A program made the position numbers and the translations under genes. Positions 17,177 through 27,674 of a DNA stretch of 64,000 nucleotides are shown here, in pieces. Position 1 is the stretch's first letter. Every line of letters begins with the position of its first letter. The DNA comes from Streptomyces caelestis (lineage in GTDB: Bacteria; Actinomycetota; Actinomycetes; Streptomycetales; Streptomycetaceae), in NCBI RefSeq assembly GCF_014205255.1, contig NZ_JACHNE010000001.1:6448001-6512000 (forward strand), in the 5' to 3' direction. Below the pieces are notes generated by a model. It was not told where the DNA came from and ran no database searches. It saw nothing but the letters and a program-made list of their open reading frames with translations.

Positions 17177-17203
17177 GTAACGCTCGCGGGAAGAACGCGA
17201 TGA
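17177..17203 (+). promoter_or_regulatory. ECF-type promoter of hrdB (probable ShbA target)
   Basis: GTAAC (17177-17181) and CGATGA (17198-17203) are separated by 16 bases, the layout of an ECF sigma promoter. It is 163 bases before the hrdB start. In Streptomyces the ECF sigma factor ShbA is known to drive hrdB; applying that here is inference. The gap between whiH and hrdB (16941-17366, 426 bp) otherwise holds only the terminator. Confidence 0.55.
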
Positions 17204-17366
17204 CCTAAGAGGTGACAGCCGCGGAGGGAATACGGACGCCGTTCACGGCGCTGTGCATCTTCCCGGCCCCCGCCCGCGCCGTCGGCCCACCCCCAAGCCG
17301 GCGGTCGGCTCCAGTCCCGTGTGGACGGGGCCGGAAGCCGTTTTCCAACGTTCCGAGAGGTTGTTC

Positions 17367-18905
<1,539 letters not shown>

Positions 18906-18921
18906 TCGTCACGGTCGTACG

Positions 18922-18960
18922 CGGAAGGCCCGGTTCCCCACAGGGGGACCGGGCCTTCCG
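18922..18960 (+). terminator. Terminator after hrdB
   Basis: An inverted repeat CGGAAGGCCCGGT... / ...ACCGGGCCTTCCG with an ACA loop (18939-18942 region) gives a stem of about 18 pairs with one T-G wobble. It starts 17 bases after the hrdB stop. Confidence 0.85.
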
Positions 18961-19040
18961 TATGCCTCCCCGCGGGTGCGGGCCGCAACAGGGTGGATCA
19001 CTCTGGGTTTCTCATCGATACCACGGAGTGAGGAGAATGT

Positions 19041-19877
19041 ATGCGTCGTTGCTTTGCCCGGGCCCTGGCCCGGCCGCTGGCCGTGGCGGCCGTCGTATTC
19101 GCCCTGTCAGTGAGCTCCAGTGCCCCTGTGGCCGCCGACAGGGTCGTCGTAGGGGGATTCCCCGTCGACGCGTCGGAGAGCCCGTGGGTGGTGGCCCTGT
19201 CCAGTCGTGACCGGTTCGGGGGTGCGCGCGCGGGGCAGTTCTGTGGCGGCGTGGCGGTCGGCCGCAGCACCGTGCTCACCGCGGCCCACTGCATGGACGA
19301 GGAGGCCCTGGGCGGGCCACCGGAGCGCGTACGCGACCTCAGGGTCATAGCGGGGCGCACGGACCTGCTCTCGGACCGCGGTGGCCGGGAGGTCGCCGTG
19401 CGAGACACCTGGGTGAACCCGGCCTACGACGGTGTCAGCAACGCCGGGGACTTCGCCGTCCTCACCCTGGCCGAGCCTCTCCCCGCCGAGTCGGTCATCG
19501 GCATGGCGGCCGGCGGTGACCCCGCGTATGCCGTGGGCCAGGCCGCGACGGTGTACGGATGGGGCGACATCTCGGGCGCCGGGGACTACGCGAACAGTCT
19601 GCGGGCCGCACGCGTGCGTGTGCTCCCGGACACTCTCTGCGAGGAGGCGTATCCGGGTGGTGCGTACGGCGTCTACGACGCCAGGAGCATGCTGTGCGCC
19701 GGGGAAGCGAAGGGGGGCCGAGATGCCTGCCAGGGCGACAGCGGGGGGCCGCTGGTGGCCCAGGGTCGGTTGATCGGGCTCGTGTCCTGGGGGATCGGCT
19801 GTGGTCGGGCCGGCAGCCCCGGTGTGTACGTGCGTGTGTCCGACATCATGCGCGCCCTCGGCTGGGCACGGACGTGA
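19041..19877 (+). CDS. Secreted trypsin-like serine protease (S1 family)
   Basis: 278 residues. A Sec-type signal peptide (MRRCFARALARPLAVAAVVF... ending APVAA) is predicted over about residues 1-32, followed by a short propeptide and the mature start VVGGFPVDASESPWVV. The catalytic triad is complete: His in LTAAHCMDEE, Asp in NAGDFAVLTLAE, Ser in CQGDSGGPLVAQG; the Asp six residues before that Ser (GGRDACQGDSGGP) gives trypsin-like specificity for Arg/Lys. Six Cys can form three disulfides. ATG 19041 follows GAGGAGAATGT. It acts outside the cell. Located between hrdB and parE as in other streptomycetes. Confidence 0.95.
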   Translation: MRRCFARALARPLAVAAVVFALSVSSSAPVAADRVVVGGFPVDASESPWVVALSSRDRFGGARAGQFCGGVAVGRSTVLTAAHCMDEEALGGPPERVRDLRVIAGRTDLLSDRGGREVAVRDTWVNPAYDGVSNAGDFAVLTLAEPLPAESVIGMAAGGDPAYAVGQAATVYGWGDISGAGDYANSLRAARVRVLPDTLCEEAYPGGAYGVYDARSMLCAGEAKGGRDACQGDSGGPLVAQGRLIGLVSWGIGCGRAGSPGVYVRVSDIMRALGWART

Positions 19878-19963
19878 AGGTCATGCGCAGGCTTGGCCGG
19901 CACGGTGTGAAAAAACCGGATGGGGGCGTCCGGGGAGACTGAGTGAGCCCTCGGGGGACGAGG

Positions 19964-20000
19964 ACGGGCGACTGCCTCGGTAGTGGAGGCAGCCGCCCGT
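19964..20000. terminator. Bidirectional hairpin between protease and DUF7455 genes
   Basis: CGGGCGaCTGCCTC (19965-19978) pairs with GAGGCAGcCGCCCG (19986-19999) around a seven-base loop, with an A-T closing pair and one internal mismatch. It lies between two convergent genes and can terminate both. Confidence 0.75.
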
Positions 20001-20043
20001 TCACCGGCCTGTGCCGGGCTGGCTCGTCGTCGGACGCGAAGTG

Positions 20044-20274
20044 TCAGCGATCTTCCTCGGAGGCAGTCGCGGGAGCGGACGTCAGCCGCTCCGATTCGTC
20101 CTGTATCTCAGCGGCGATCTTCTTGAGTTCCGGCTCGAACTTGCGCCCGTGGTGGGCGCAGAAGAGCAGTTCTCCGCCGCTGAGCAGGACGACGCGCAGG
20201 TACGCCTGGGCGCCGCAGCGGTCGCAGCGATCAGCGGCCGTCAACTGGCTCGCAGGGGTCAGAACAGTAGTCAC
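20044..20274 (-). CDS. DUF7455 zinc-ribbon-like small protein
   Basis: 76 residues. CDRCGAQAYLRVVL and LLFCAHHGRKF contain a CxxC and a C-H-H pattern that probably bind one zinc ion. From memory it matches a small actinobacterial family (DUF7455), of unknown function. GTG 20274 is preceded on the minus strand by AAGAGGCGAC. The gene diverges from parE across 442 bases. Confidence 0.85.
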   Translation of the reverse strand: MTTVLTPASQLTAADRCDRCGAQAYLRVVLLSGGELLFCAHHGRKFEPELKKIAAEIQDESERLTSAPATASEEDR

Positions 20275-20716
20275 GTCGCCTCTTCTCTAGCTCGACGAGC
20301 TGTCGTACCAGGGTCAACATCCAACCAGCCCCAAAACGTTCCCGCTCGTGGCTTTTCCTCGAAAGAATCTTTGCGAGGCGGCTGTCTGCTGCCGGTTGGC
20401 GGCGAATGTGCCGTATTGCGTGTCTATGTGTCTTACGGGGCTTCGCGTTCTATCGGTGGTCGGTCCTCCCGGCTGGGTTGCCGGTTGTTCATGAGGACGT
20501 GCCCGGAGCCTAAATGGTTCATGCCTCGAAGGGAACGTGATGTGTGCTTCACTCCAACGAGGGATCGAACAGGCATACGAGTCTGGACTAGGGTGAGTTT
20601 CCGACGAGGGTGGCGTTACAACGGCTCTACCAGGCCTCGGTACCCTCTCACCGGTGACTGAAGCCGCGCCCTTACCCATGAGGGCCCTATCTGAAATTCA
20701 GCGAGGAGCGAACCGC
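20275..20716. other. Divergent control region, 442 bp
   Basis: The region between the DUF7455 gene (minus) and parE (plus) is the most A/T-rich sequence nearby and contains no credible gene. It must hold promoters for both. An 11-base palindrome AAAGAATCTTT sits at 20362-20372. No -35/-10 pair could be fixed with confidence. Confidence 0.45.
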
Positions 20717-22840
20717 GTGACCGCCGAGACGTCCGTGCCGTCCACAGCTCTGCTGGCAGGAGCAGACCGGGACGGATCCAACTACACCGCGCGGCACCTG
20801 CTCGTCCTCGAGGGGCTCGAGGCCGTGCGGAAGCGCCCCGGAATGTATATCGGGTCGACCGACAGCCGTGGCCTGATGCACTGCCTCTGGGAGATCATCG
20901 ACAACTCCGTCGACGAAGCTCTCGGCGGCTACTGCGACCACATCGAGGTCATCCTCCATGACGACGGCTCGGTCGAGGTCCGGGACAACGGCCGGGGCAT
21001 CCCGGTCGACGTCGAGCCCAAGACCGGCCTCTCCGGTGTCGAGGTCGTCATGACCAAGCTGCACGCCGGCGGCAAGTTCGGAGGCGGCTCGTACGCCGCC
21101 TCCGGCGGTCTGCACGGCGTCGGTGCCTCCGTGGTGAACGCCCTGTCCGCCCGTCTGGACATCGAGGTGGACCGCGGTGGACACACCCACGCGATCAGCT
21201 TCCGGCGCGGTGTCCCCGGCGCCTTCGCCGGGAACAGCCCGGACGCCAAGTTCGAGGCCAAGAGCGGCCTGCGCAAGGCCAAGAAGATCCCGAAGACCCG
21301 CTCCGGCACGCGCGTGCGGTACTGGGCCGACCGCCAGATCTTCCTCAAGGACGCCAAGCTCTCCCTGGAGAACCTGCACCAGCGCGCCCGCCAGACCGCG
21401 TTCCTGGTGCCCGGCCTGACCATCGTCGTGCGCGACGAGTACGGGCTCGGCGAGGGCGGCAGCAAGGGTGAGGAGTCCTTCCGCTTCGACGGCGGAATCA
21501 GCGAGTTCTGCGAGTACCTGGCGAACGACAAGCCGATCTGCGACGTCCTCCGCTTGTCCGGACAGGGCACCTTCAAGGAGACGGTCCCCGTCCTGGACGA
21601 CCACGGCCAGATGACGCCCACCGAGGTCACCCGCGAACTCGGCGTCGACGTGGCGCTACGGTGGGGGACCGGCTACGACACGACGCTCAAGTCGTTCGTC
21701 AACATCATCGCCACCCCCAAGGGCGGTACGCACGTCGCCGGCTTCGAGCAGGCCGTCGCCAAGACGATGAACGAGGTGCTGCGCACCAAGAAGCTCCTGC
21801 GTGTCGCTGAGGACGACATCGTCAAGGACGACGCCCTGGAGGGCCTGACCGCGGTCGTCACCGTGCGTCTCGCCGAGCCGCAGTTCGAAGGCCAGACCAA
21901 GGAGGTCCTCGGCACTTCGGCGGCCCGCCGCATCGTGAACAACGTGGTCACCAAGGAACTCAAGGCGTTCCTGACGTCCACGAAGCGGGACGCCGCCCAG
22001 CAGGCCCGGGTCGTGCTGGAGAAGGCCGTCGCCGCGGCCCGGACGCGCATCGCCGCCCGGCAGCACAAGGACGCACAGCGTCGTAAGACGGCTCTGGAGT
22101 CCTCCTCGCTGCCGGCCAAGCTCGCCGACTGCCGCAGCGATGACGTCGACCGCAGCGAGCTGTTCATCGTCGAGGGCGACTCCGCGCTCGGTACGGCGAA
22201 GCTCGCCCGGAACTCCGAGTTCCAGGCGCTGCTGCCGATCCGGGGCAAGATCCTCAACGTCCAGAAGTCGTCCGTGACGGACATGCTCAAGAACGCCGAG
22301 TGCGGCGCGATCATCCAGGTCATAGGAGCCGGATCGGGTCGGACCTTCGACATCGACACGGCCCGCTACGGCAAGATCATCATGATGACCGACGCCGACG
22401 TCGACGGCTCGCACATCCGCACGCTGCTCCTGACCCTGTTCCACCGCTACATGCGGCCCATGGTCGAGGCCGGCCGGGTCTTCGCGGCGGTGCCGCCACT
22501 GCACCGCATCGAGATCGTCCAGCCGAAGAAGGGCCAGGACAAGTACGTCTACACGTACTCGGACCGGGAACTGCGCGACAAGCTCATGGAGTTCCAGAGC
22601 AAGGGCATCCGCTACAAGGACTCGATCCAGCGCTACAAGGGCCTCGGCGAGATGGACGCCGACCAGCTGGCCGAGACGACCATGGACCCGCGCCACCGCA
22701 CACTGCGCCGGATCAACCTCTCCGACCTCGAGGCCGCGGAGCAGGTCTTCGATCTGCTGATGGGCAACGACGTCGCGCCGCGCAAGGAGTTCATCTCCAA
22801 CTCGGCTGCGACGCTGGATCGGTCGCGGATCGATGCGTAG
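20717..22840 (+). CDS. parE: DNA topoisomerase IV subunit B
   Basis: 707 residues. The GHKL ATPase motifs are present: EIIDNSVDEALGG, DNGRGIPVD, GGLHGVGASVVNALS. The TOPRIM half has EGDSALGTAK and MTDADVDGSHIRTLLLT, whose Glu and Asp-x-Asp bind Mg. Together with ParC it decatenates daughter chromosomes. The streptomycete name gyrB2 is also used. Length and lack of the C-terminal insert place it with ParE rather than GyrB. GTG 20717 is taken because GCGAGGAGC lies 7-8 bases before it. Its partner parC lies 10 kb away on the other strand. Confidence 0.95.
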   Translation: MTAETSVPSTALLAGADRDGSNYTARHLLVLEGLEAVRKRPGMYIGSTDSRGLMHCLWEIIDNSVDEALGGYCDHIEVILHDDGSVEVRDNGRGIPVDVEPKTGLSGVEVVMTKLHAGGKFGGGSYAASGGLHGVGASVVNALSARLDIEVDRGGHTHAISFRRGVPGAFAGNSPDAKFEAKSGLRKAKKIPKTRSGTRVRYWADRQIFLKDAKLSLENLHQRARQTAFLVPGLTIVVRDEYGLGEGGSKGEESFRFDGGISEFCEYLANDKPICDVLRLSGQGTFKETVPVLDDHGQMTPTEVTRELGVDVALRWGTGYDTTLKSFVNIIATPKGGTHVAGFEQAVAKTMNEVLRTKKLLRVAEDDIVKDDALEGLTAVVTVRLAEPQFEGQTKEVLGTSAARRIVNNVVTKELKAFLTSTKRDAAQQARVVLEKAVAAARTRIAARQHKDAQRRKTALESSSLPAKLADCRSDDVDRSELFIVEGDSALGTAKLARNSEFQALLPIRGKILNVQKSSVTDMLKNAECGAIIQVIGAGSGRTFDIDTARYGKIIMMTDADVDGSHIRTLLLTLFHRYMRPMVEAGRVFAAVPPLHRIEIVQPKKGQDKYVYTYSDRELRDKLMEFQSKGIRYKDSIQRYKGLGEMDADQLAETTMDPRHRTLRRINLSDLEAAEQVFDLLMGNDVAPRKEFISNSAATLDRSRIDA

Positions 22841-23008
22841 CCGCTGCGCTGGGCGCCGGCTGGGCAAGGCTGGAGTGTTGGTGGTCTGATCGAGGTCGGG
22901 ACCGGTGTTGGTTGGTCCTGGTGCTGGCCAGTGGGTTGAGTCACCTGATGGGGTGAAGAGCGAGGGGAAGAAGAGTCGGAGATCTTCCCGTTCTGTCCAT
23001 CCTTGGGC

Positions 23009-23569
23009 ATGCAACCAAGCAAGGGCCGTCCCGGTAGCGATGGGGCCGGTCAGGAAAGTCCGGTCGAGCGACTCGATGGTGCCGACCCGGGCCCGGCGGA
23101 AGAGGCCGGACACCTCAGGTACGACGATCCGTGGTACGACGCCCTTGCCTCCGACTGGGGCGAGCCGGCCGGTGCCGGGGTGCCGGCTCCGGCCGTGGTT
23201 CCGTCGGCACGCGGGGAGCACCGGACCGGGGCCGCGGCGGCCGATGTGTACCTGGAGGTGCAGCGCAGCGCGGCGTTTCAGGAGGTGCGGCGGCGGTACC
23301 GGAGGTTCGTGGTACCGGCCTTTGTAGCGTTCTTCGCCTGGTACGTGGGCTACGTCGTCGCTGCCACGACCGCGCCGGAGCTGATGGCGCGGCCCGTGGC
23401 GGGAGCGGTGAACGTGGCGCTGGTGGCGGGGCTCGGGCAGTTCCTGACCACGTTCCTGTTCACCTGGGCCTACGCGCGGCACGCGCGGCTGCGCAGGGAC
23501 CGGGCGGCGCTCGAACTGCGCTGGCACACACAGGAGCTGACGCGCGGTGTGAACGGCGGTGTCTCGTGA
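23009..23569 (+). CDS. DUF485 (YjcH-like) membrane protein
   Basis: 186 residues. After a hydrophilic 100-residue N-terminal extension, two transmembrane helices (FVVPAFVAFFAWYVGYVVAA and VALVAGLGQFLTTFLFTWAY) are separated by a short loop; this is the DUF485 fold seen in E. coli YjcH, which is encoded with the acetate permease ActP. It probably assists the symporter. The stop overlaps the next gene's GTG (GTGA, four bases), implying coupled translation. The start is uncertain: ATG 23009 is used, but TTG 23003 or a later start is possible, as no ribosome site is visible. Confidence 0.88.
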   Translation: MQPSKGRPGSDGAGQESPVERLDGADPGPAEEAGHLRYDDPWYDALASDWGEPAGAGVPAPAVVPSARGEHRTGAAAADVYLEVQRSAAFQEVRRRYRRFVVPAFVAFFAWYVGYVVAATTAPELMARPVAGAVNVALVAGLGQFLTTFLFTWAYARHARLRRDRAALELRWHTQELTRGVNGGVS

Positions 23570-25158
23570 CGGGAGAACACCAGACGCTGGCGCTGCTGCT
23601 GTTCAGCGGGTTCGTCGCGGTCACGCTGGCGATCACGACATGGGTGAGCCGCAAACGGCGTGGTTCGGCGGAGGAGTTCTACGCGGGTGGGCGGCTCTTC
23701 TCACCCATGGAGAATGGTTTTGCCATCGCGGGTGACTACATGTCGGCCGCCTCCTTCCTGGGGGTCACCGGACTCATCGCGCTGTTCGGCTACGACGGGC
23801 TGCTGTATGTCGTCGGCTTCCTCGTGGCCTGGCTGGTGGTGCTGTTCCTCGTGGCCGAACTGGTCCGCAACTGCGGCCGGTTCACGCTCGCGGACGTCGT
23901 GGCGGCGCGGATGAGGGAGCGGCCGGTACGGATCGCGGCGGGAACGTCCTCGGTCACCGTGTCCGTCCTGTATCTGGTGGCGCAGATGGTCGGCGCGGGC
24001 AGCCTGGTGGCGCTGCTGCTCGGGGGCACCAGTGAGGCGGCGCGGGCCTGGACCGTCATCGGGGTCGGCGCGCTCATGGTGATCTATGTGTCGGTGGGAG
24101 GGATGCGGGCGACGACGTGGATCCAGATCGTCAAGGCCGTCCTGTTGCTCGGCGGCACGATCGCGCTGACGGTGCTCGTCCTGGTGCGCTTCCACGGCGA
24201 CCTGGACCGGCTGCTGCTCACGGCGGCCGAGCGCAGCGGTCACGGGGAGGCGTTCTTGGCGCCAGGGCTGAGGTACGGCGGGGACTGGACCGCCCGTTTC
24301 GACTTCATCAGTCTGGGGCTGGCGCTGGTGCTCGGAACGGCCGGGCTGCCGCACATCCTGTCCCGGTTCTACACCGTGCCCACCGCGCGCGCCGCACGCC
24401 GCTCGGTCGTCTGGGCGGTCGGGCTCATCGGCGGTTTCTACCTGATGACGATCGTGCTCGGATTCGGCGCGGCCGCCATCGTGGGGCCCGACGCGGTACG
24501 CGGGTCGAACGCGGCCGGGAACACGGCCGTTCCGCTGCTGGCGCTCGATCTGGGCGGCGGTGCCGGATCCACCGGTGGAACGGTTCTCTTCGCGATCGTC
24601 GCCGCGGTCGCCTTCGCCACGATCCTCGCCGTGGTCGCCGGGATCACACTCGCGTCCTCGGCGTCGGTGGCCCACGACCTGTACGCGTCCCTGAGGCGCC
24701 GGGGCGGCAAGCCCCGCAGCGAGGTGGCCGTGGCCCGTGTCGCCGCGGTCAGTGTCGGCGTGGTGGCGATCGCCCTCGGTCTGCTGGCGCGGGATCTCAA
24801 CGTCGCGTTCCTGGTGGGCCTCGCCTTCGCCGTCGCCGCGTCGGCGAACCTTCCGGTGCTGCTCTACTCCCTGTTCTGGCCGGGCTTCACCACACGGGGT
24901 GCCGTGTGGGCCGTCTACGGCGGTCTGGTCCCGGCCGTGGTGCTCGTGGTGCTGTCCCCGGTGGTCTCCGGAGGCCCCGACTCGCTGTTCCCGAACGTCG
25001 ACCTCCAGTACTTCCCGTTGCAGAACCCGGGCCTGGTCTCGATCCCGCTGGGCTTCCTGGCGGGCTGGCTGGGCACGGTCACGTCGGCGGAGATCCCGGA
25101 CGAGGCCAAGCACGCGGAGACCGAGGTGCGGTCGCTGACCGGGGTGGGGGCCGCGTAA
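23566..25158 (+). CDS. Sodium:solute symporter, acetate/ActP type
   Basis: 530 residues with about 13 transmembrane helices. The start region EEFYAGGRLFSPMENGFAIA followed by GDYMSAASFLGVTGLIALFG is characteristic of the ActP branch of the SSS family, which imports acetate and other short monocarboxylates with Na+. The conserved TLADVVAARM and GLPHILSRFYTVPTARAARR segments are also there. GTG 23566 overlaps the DUF485 stop. The downstream two-component genes converge on it with a 42-base gap, suggesting, but not proving, that they regulate uptake of its substrate. Confidence 0.92.
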   Translation: MTGEHQTLALLLFSGFVAVTLAITTWVSRKRRGSAEEFYAGGRLFSPMENGFAIAGDYMSAASFLGVTGLIALFGYDGLLYVVGFLVAWLVVLFLVAELVRNCGRFTLADVVAARMRERPVRIAAGTSSVTVSVLYLVAQMVGAGSLVALLLGGTSEAARAWTVIGVGALMVIYVSVGGMRATTWIQIVKAVLLLGGTIALTVLVLVRFHGDLDRLLLTAAERSGHGEAFLAPGLRYGGDWTARFDFISLGLALVLGTAGLPHILSRFYTVPTARAARRSVVWAVGLIGGFYLMTIVLGFGAAAIVGPDAVRGSNAAGNTAVPLLALDLGGGAGSTGGTVLFAIVAAVAFATILAVVAGITLASSASVAHDLYASLRRRGGKPRSEVAVARVAAVSVGVVAIALGLLARDLNVAFLVGLAFAVAASANLPVLLYSLFWPGFTTRGAVWAVYGGLVPAVVLVVLSPVVSGGPDSLFPNVDLQYFPLQNPGLVSIPLGFLAGWLGTVTSAEIPDEAKHAETEVRSLTGVGAA

Positions 25159-25200
25159 CGGGCCAGCCACGGCTGCCTGCGGTACGAACCGCGGCTGTAC

Positions 25201-25881
25201 CTAGGCGCGAGTCGCCCACACGTAACGGTGTTCCGGGCGGCCCGCGTCGCCGTACTTGAGGGTCAGCCTGGCCCGTCCCGTGCGCTCCAGGAGCTTCAGA
25301 TAGCGCTGGGCGGTCTGGCGGCTCACCCCGGTCCGCTCGGCGATCTCCTGGGCGGACAGCGGCCCGTCGGCGTTCATCAGGGACTGCCGGACCAGCTCAG
25401 CGGTGGTGGGGGAGTGCCCCTTGGGCAGGTCCGGCTCGGAGGGAGCCGACAGCGCCCCGAAGATGCGGTCCACCTCGGCCTGCTCCGCCTCCCCGCCACC
25501 GTCGAGGGTGCGGCGCAGCTCCGCGTACGCCTCCAGTTTGGCGCGCAGACCGGCGAAGGCGAACGGCTTGACGAGGTACTGCAACGCGCCGTGCCGCATC
25601 GCCGCCTGCACGGTGGTCACATCCCGGGCCGCCGTCACCATGATCACGTCGGCCTGGTGGCCGCGTCGGCGCATCTCCTGGACGACCGCGAGCCCCGTCT
25701 CGTCGGGCAGGTAGTGGTCCATGAGCACCAGGTCGAGCCGCGGCAGTGTCTCCAGCTGGCTCAGCGCCTCCGCGGCGGTGTGGGCCTCGCCGGCGACATG
25801 GAAGCCCGGCACCTTCTCGACGTAGGCGGCGTTGACCCGCGCGACCCTGGTGTCGTCGTCCACGACCAGGACCTCGATCAT
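25201..25881 (-). CDS. Response regulator, CitB/DcuR type
   Basis: 226 residues. The receiver domain carries the acidic pair DDDT near residue 8, the phospho-Asp in LVLMDHYLPDETG, Thr in MVTAARD and Lys in YLVKPFAF. The C-terminal third is a winged-helix segment (LSAQEIAERTGVSRQTAQRY LKLL) typical of the CitB/DcuR subfamily, which regulates uptake of carboxylates. ATG 25881 is preceded by GGAGGAG on the minus strand; it overlaps the kinase stop by one base (TGATG), so the two are co-translated. The nearby acetate-type symporter is an obvious candidate target. Confidence 0.93.
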   Translation of the reverse strand: MIEVLVVDDDTRVARVNAAYVEKVPGFHVAGEAHTAAEALSQLETLPRLDLVLMDHYLPDETGLAVVQEMRRRGHQADVIMVTAARDVTTVQAAMRHGALQYLVKPFAFAGLRAKLEAYAELRRTLDGGGEAEQAEVDRIFGALSAPSEPDLPKGHSPTTAELVRQSLMNADGPLSAQEIAERTGVSRQTAQRYLKLLERTGRARLTLKYGDAGRPEHRYVWATRA

Positions 25882-27551
25882 CACGACTCCTCCTTGGCGG
25901 TCTGCGGAGCTGACGGCAGGCTCAGGGCCGGTTCCGGGCCCGGCTCGGCCAGCGCCTCGGGCAGGACGACGGTGAACTCCGCGCCCCCGCCGTGCGCCTC
26001 GCCGACGGTCGCGCTGCCCCCCTGCCGCTCGGCGAGCCTGCGCACCAGGGAGAGTCCGATGCCCCGCTCGCGGTGCGCGGGCGGCTTCTTCGTGGACCAT
26101 CCCTCGGTGAAGATCAACTCCCGGTGCTCCGGCGGGATTCCCGGGCCCGTGTCGCGCACCCGGAGGATCGCCGTACGACCCTCGGCGCGCAGTTCGACCT
26201 CCACGCGCGCGTGCGGGGTGCCCGCGGCGGCGTCGAGGGCGTTGTCCACCAGGTTGCCGACGACGGTGACGAGCCCCTGGGGATCGATCAGCCGGTCGGG
26301 CAGCCGGGTCCGGTCCGAGACCCACAGTGCGACGCCCCGCTCGGCCGCGACGGTCGCCTTGCCGACCAACAGGGCGGCGAGCAGCGGGTCCTCGATCCGC
26401 TCGGTGACCTGTTCCGCAGTGGCCCGGTGGTCACCGACCACCTCGCCGACGAACTCGACGGCGTCGTCGTACATCTCCAGTTCGAGCAGTCCCAGGAGCG
26501 TGTGCATACGGTTGGCGTGCTCGTGGTCCTGGGCGCGCAGGGCGTCGATCAGGCCGTGGGTGGAGTCGAGCTCGCGGCCCAGCTGCTCCAGCTCCGTGCG
26601 GTCGCGCAGGGTGGCCACGGCGCCGCCGTCGTCGGTGGGCATTCGGTTGGCGACCAGCACCCGCTGGCCGCGGACGGTGAGCAGGTCCGTGCCGGTCACG
26701 CGCCCGGCCAGCACGTCGGCCGTGCGGCCCGCGCCGAGCGCCTCGTCGGGGGAGCGGCCCACCACCGCGTCCCCGATGCCCAGCAGGCGCTGCGCCTCGT
26801 CGTTGACCAGGCGGATGCGCCCGGTGCGGTCCAGGGCGACGACGCCCTCCCGGATGCCGTGCAGCATCGCCTCGCGTTCCGACAGGAGCGACGCGATGTC
26901 CGAGAAGGCCAGGTCCCTGGTTTGCCGCTGAACCCGCCGGGAGATGAGCCACGCGGCCAGCGCGCCGACGGCCAGGGCGCCTCCGGCGTACGCGAGCAGG
27001 CCCGGGATCGCGTGGATCAGCCGGGCCCGGACGCTGTCGTAGGCGATGCCGACCGAGACGGCGCCGACGACCGTGCCGTCGCTGTCACGCAGCGGCACCT
27101 TGCCGCGGGCGGAGCGGCCCAGGGTGCCGCTGTCGATCTCCATGACCTCCTTGCCGGCCAGGGCCTGGCTGGGGTCGGTCGAGACGATGCCGCCGATCTG
27201 CTTCGGGTCGGTGTGCGACCAGCGCACGCCCCGCCAGTCCATCACCACGATGTACTCGGCCTGGGTGGCCTTCCGGATCCGCTCCGCCTCCTTCTGCACC
27301 GGACCGTTCGGTGACGGAGGCGTGTCCCTCACTTCCTTGGCGAGGCCCGGCTGCTGCGCGGTGGTCTGCGCGATGGCGAGCGCGCGGCGCATCGCCTGGT
27401 CGTCCAGCTGGTCGCTCAGGGGCGCGAGGAACAGCCCGGTCGCGAGGACCGCGACTCCCGCGGCGATCGCCACCTGCATCAGCAGCACCTGCGAGAACAC
27501 CCGCCGGGGCAGGCCGAGGCGCAGGCGGCGTGCGGGGGGAGTGGGGCTCAT
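25881..27551 (-). CDS. Sensor histidine kinase, CitA/DcuS type
   Basis: 556 residues. TM1 spans about residues 20-42 (VLLMQVAIAAGVAVLATGLF); an extracytoplasmic sensor domain of about 135 residues (sCache/PDC-like) follows; TM2 is AGGALAVGALAAWLISRR. A PAS domain (MLHGIREGVVALDRTGRIRL) precedes the H-box DHEHANRMHTLLGLLELEMY, whose His is phosphorylated, and a HATPase domain with GNLVDNALDAA, DTGPGIPPEHRE and RGIGLSLVRRL. The layout matches carboxylate sensors such as CitA and DcuS. ATG 27551 is used; a TTG lies two codons upstream. The ribosome site is weak. Confidence 0.93.
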   Translation of the reverse strand: MSPTPPARRLRLGLPRRVFSQVLLMQVAIAAGVAVLATGLFLAPLSDQLDDQAMRRALAIAQTTAQQPGLAKEVRDTPPSPNGPVQKEAERIRKATQAEYIVVMDWRGVRWSHTDPKQIGGIVSTDPSQALAGKEVMEIDSGTLGRSARGKVPLRDSDGTVVGAVSVGIAYDSVRARLIHAIPGLLAYAGGALAVGALAAWLISRRVQRQTRDLAFSDIASLLSEREAMLHGIREGVVALDRTGRIRLVNDEAQRLLGIGDAVVGRSPDEALGAGRTADVLAGRVTGTDLLTVRGQRVLVANRMPTDDGGAVATLRDRTELEQLGRELDSTHGLIDALRAQDHEHANRMHTLLGLLELEMYDDAVEFVGEVVGDHRATAEQVTERIEDPLLAALLVGKATVAAERGVALWVSDRTRLPDRLIDPQGLVTVVGNLVDNALDAAAGTPHARVEVELRAEGRTAILRVRDTGPGIPPEHRELIFTEGWSTKKPPAHRERGIGLSLVRRLAERQGGSATVGEAHGGGAEFTVVLPEALAEPGPEPALSLPSAPQTAKEES

Positions 27552-27674
27552 ACCCAAGAAGGTACGTGGGGCTGCCTACCCGCCGTAATGGGTGTGGCGT
27601 GGATCTCTTGATCAATGCTTGAGGAGACCGAGCAAACCTTGAGAAGACGGTCCGGACCGCGGCCGGCGGTCCGG

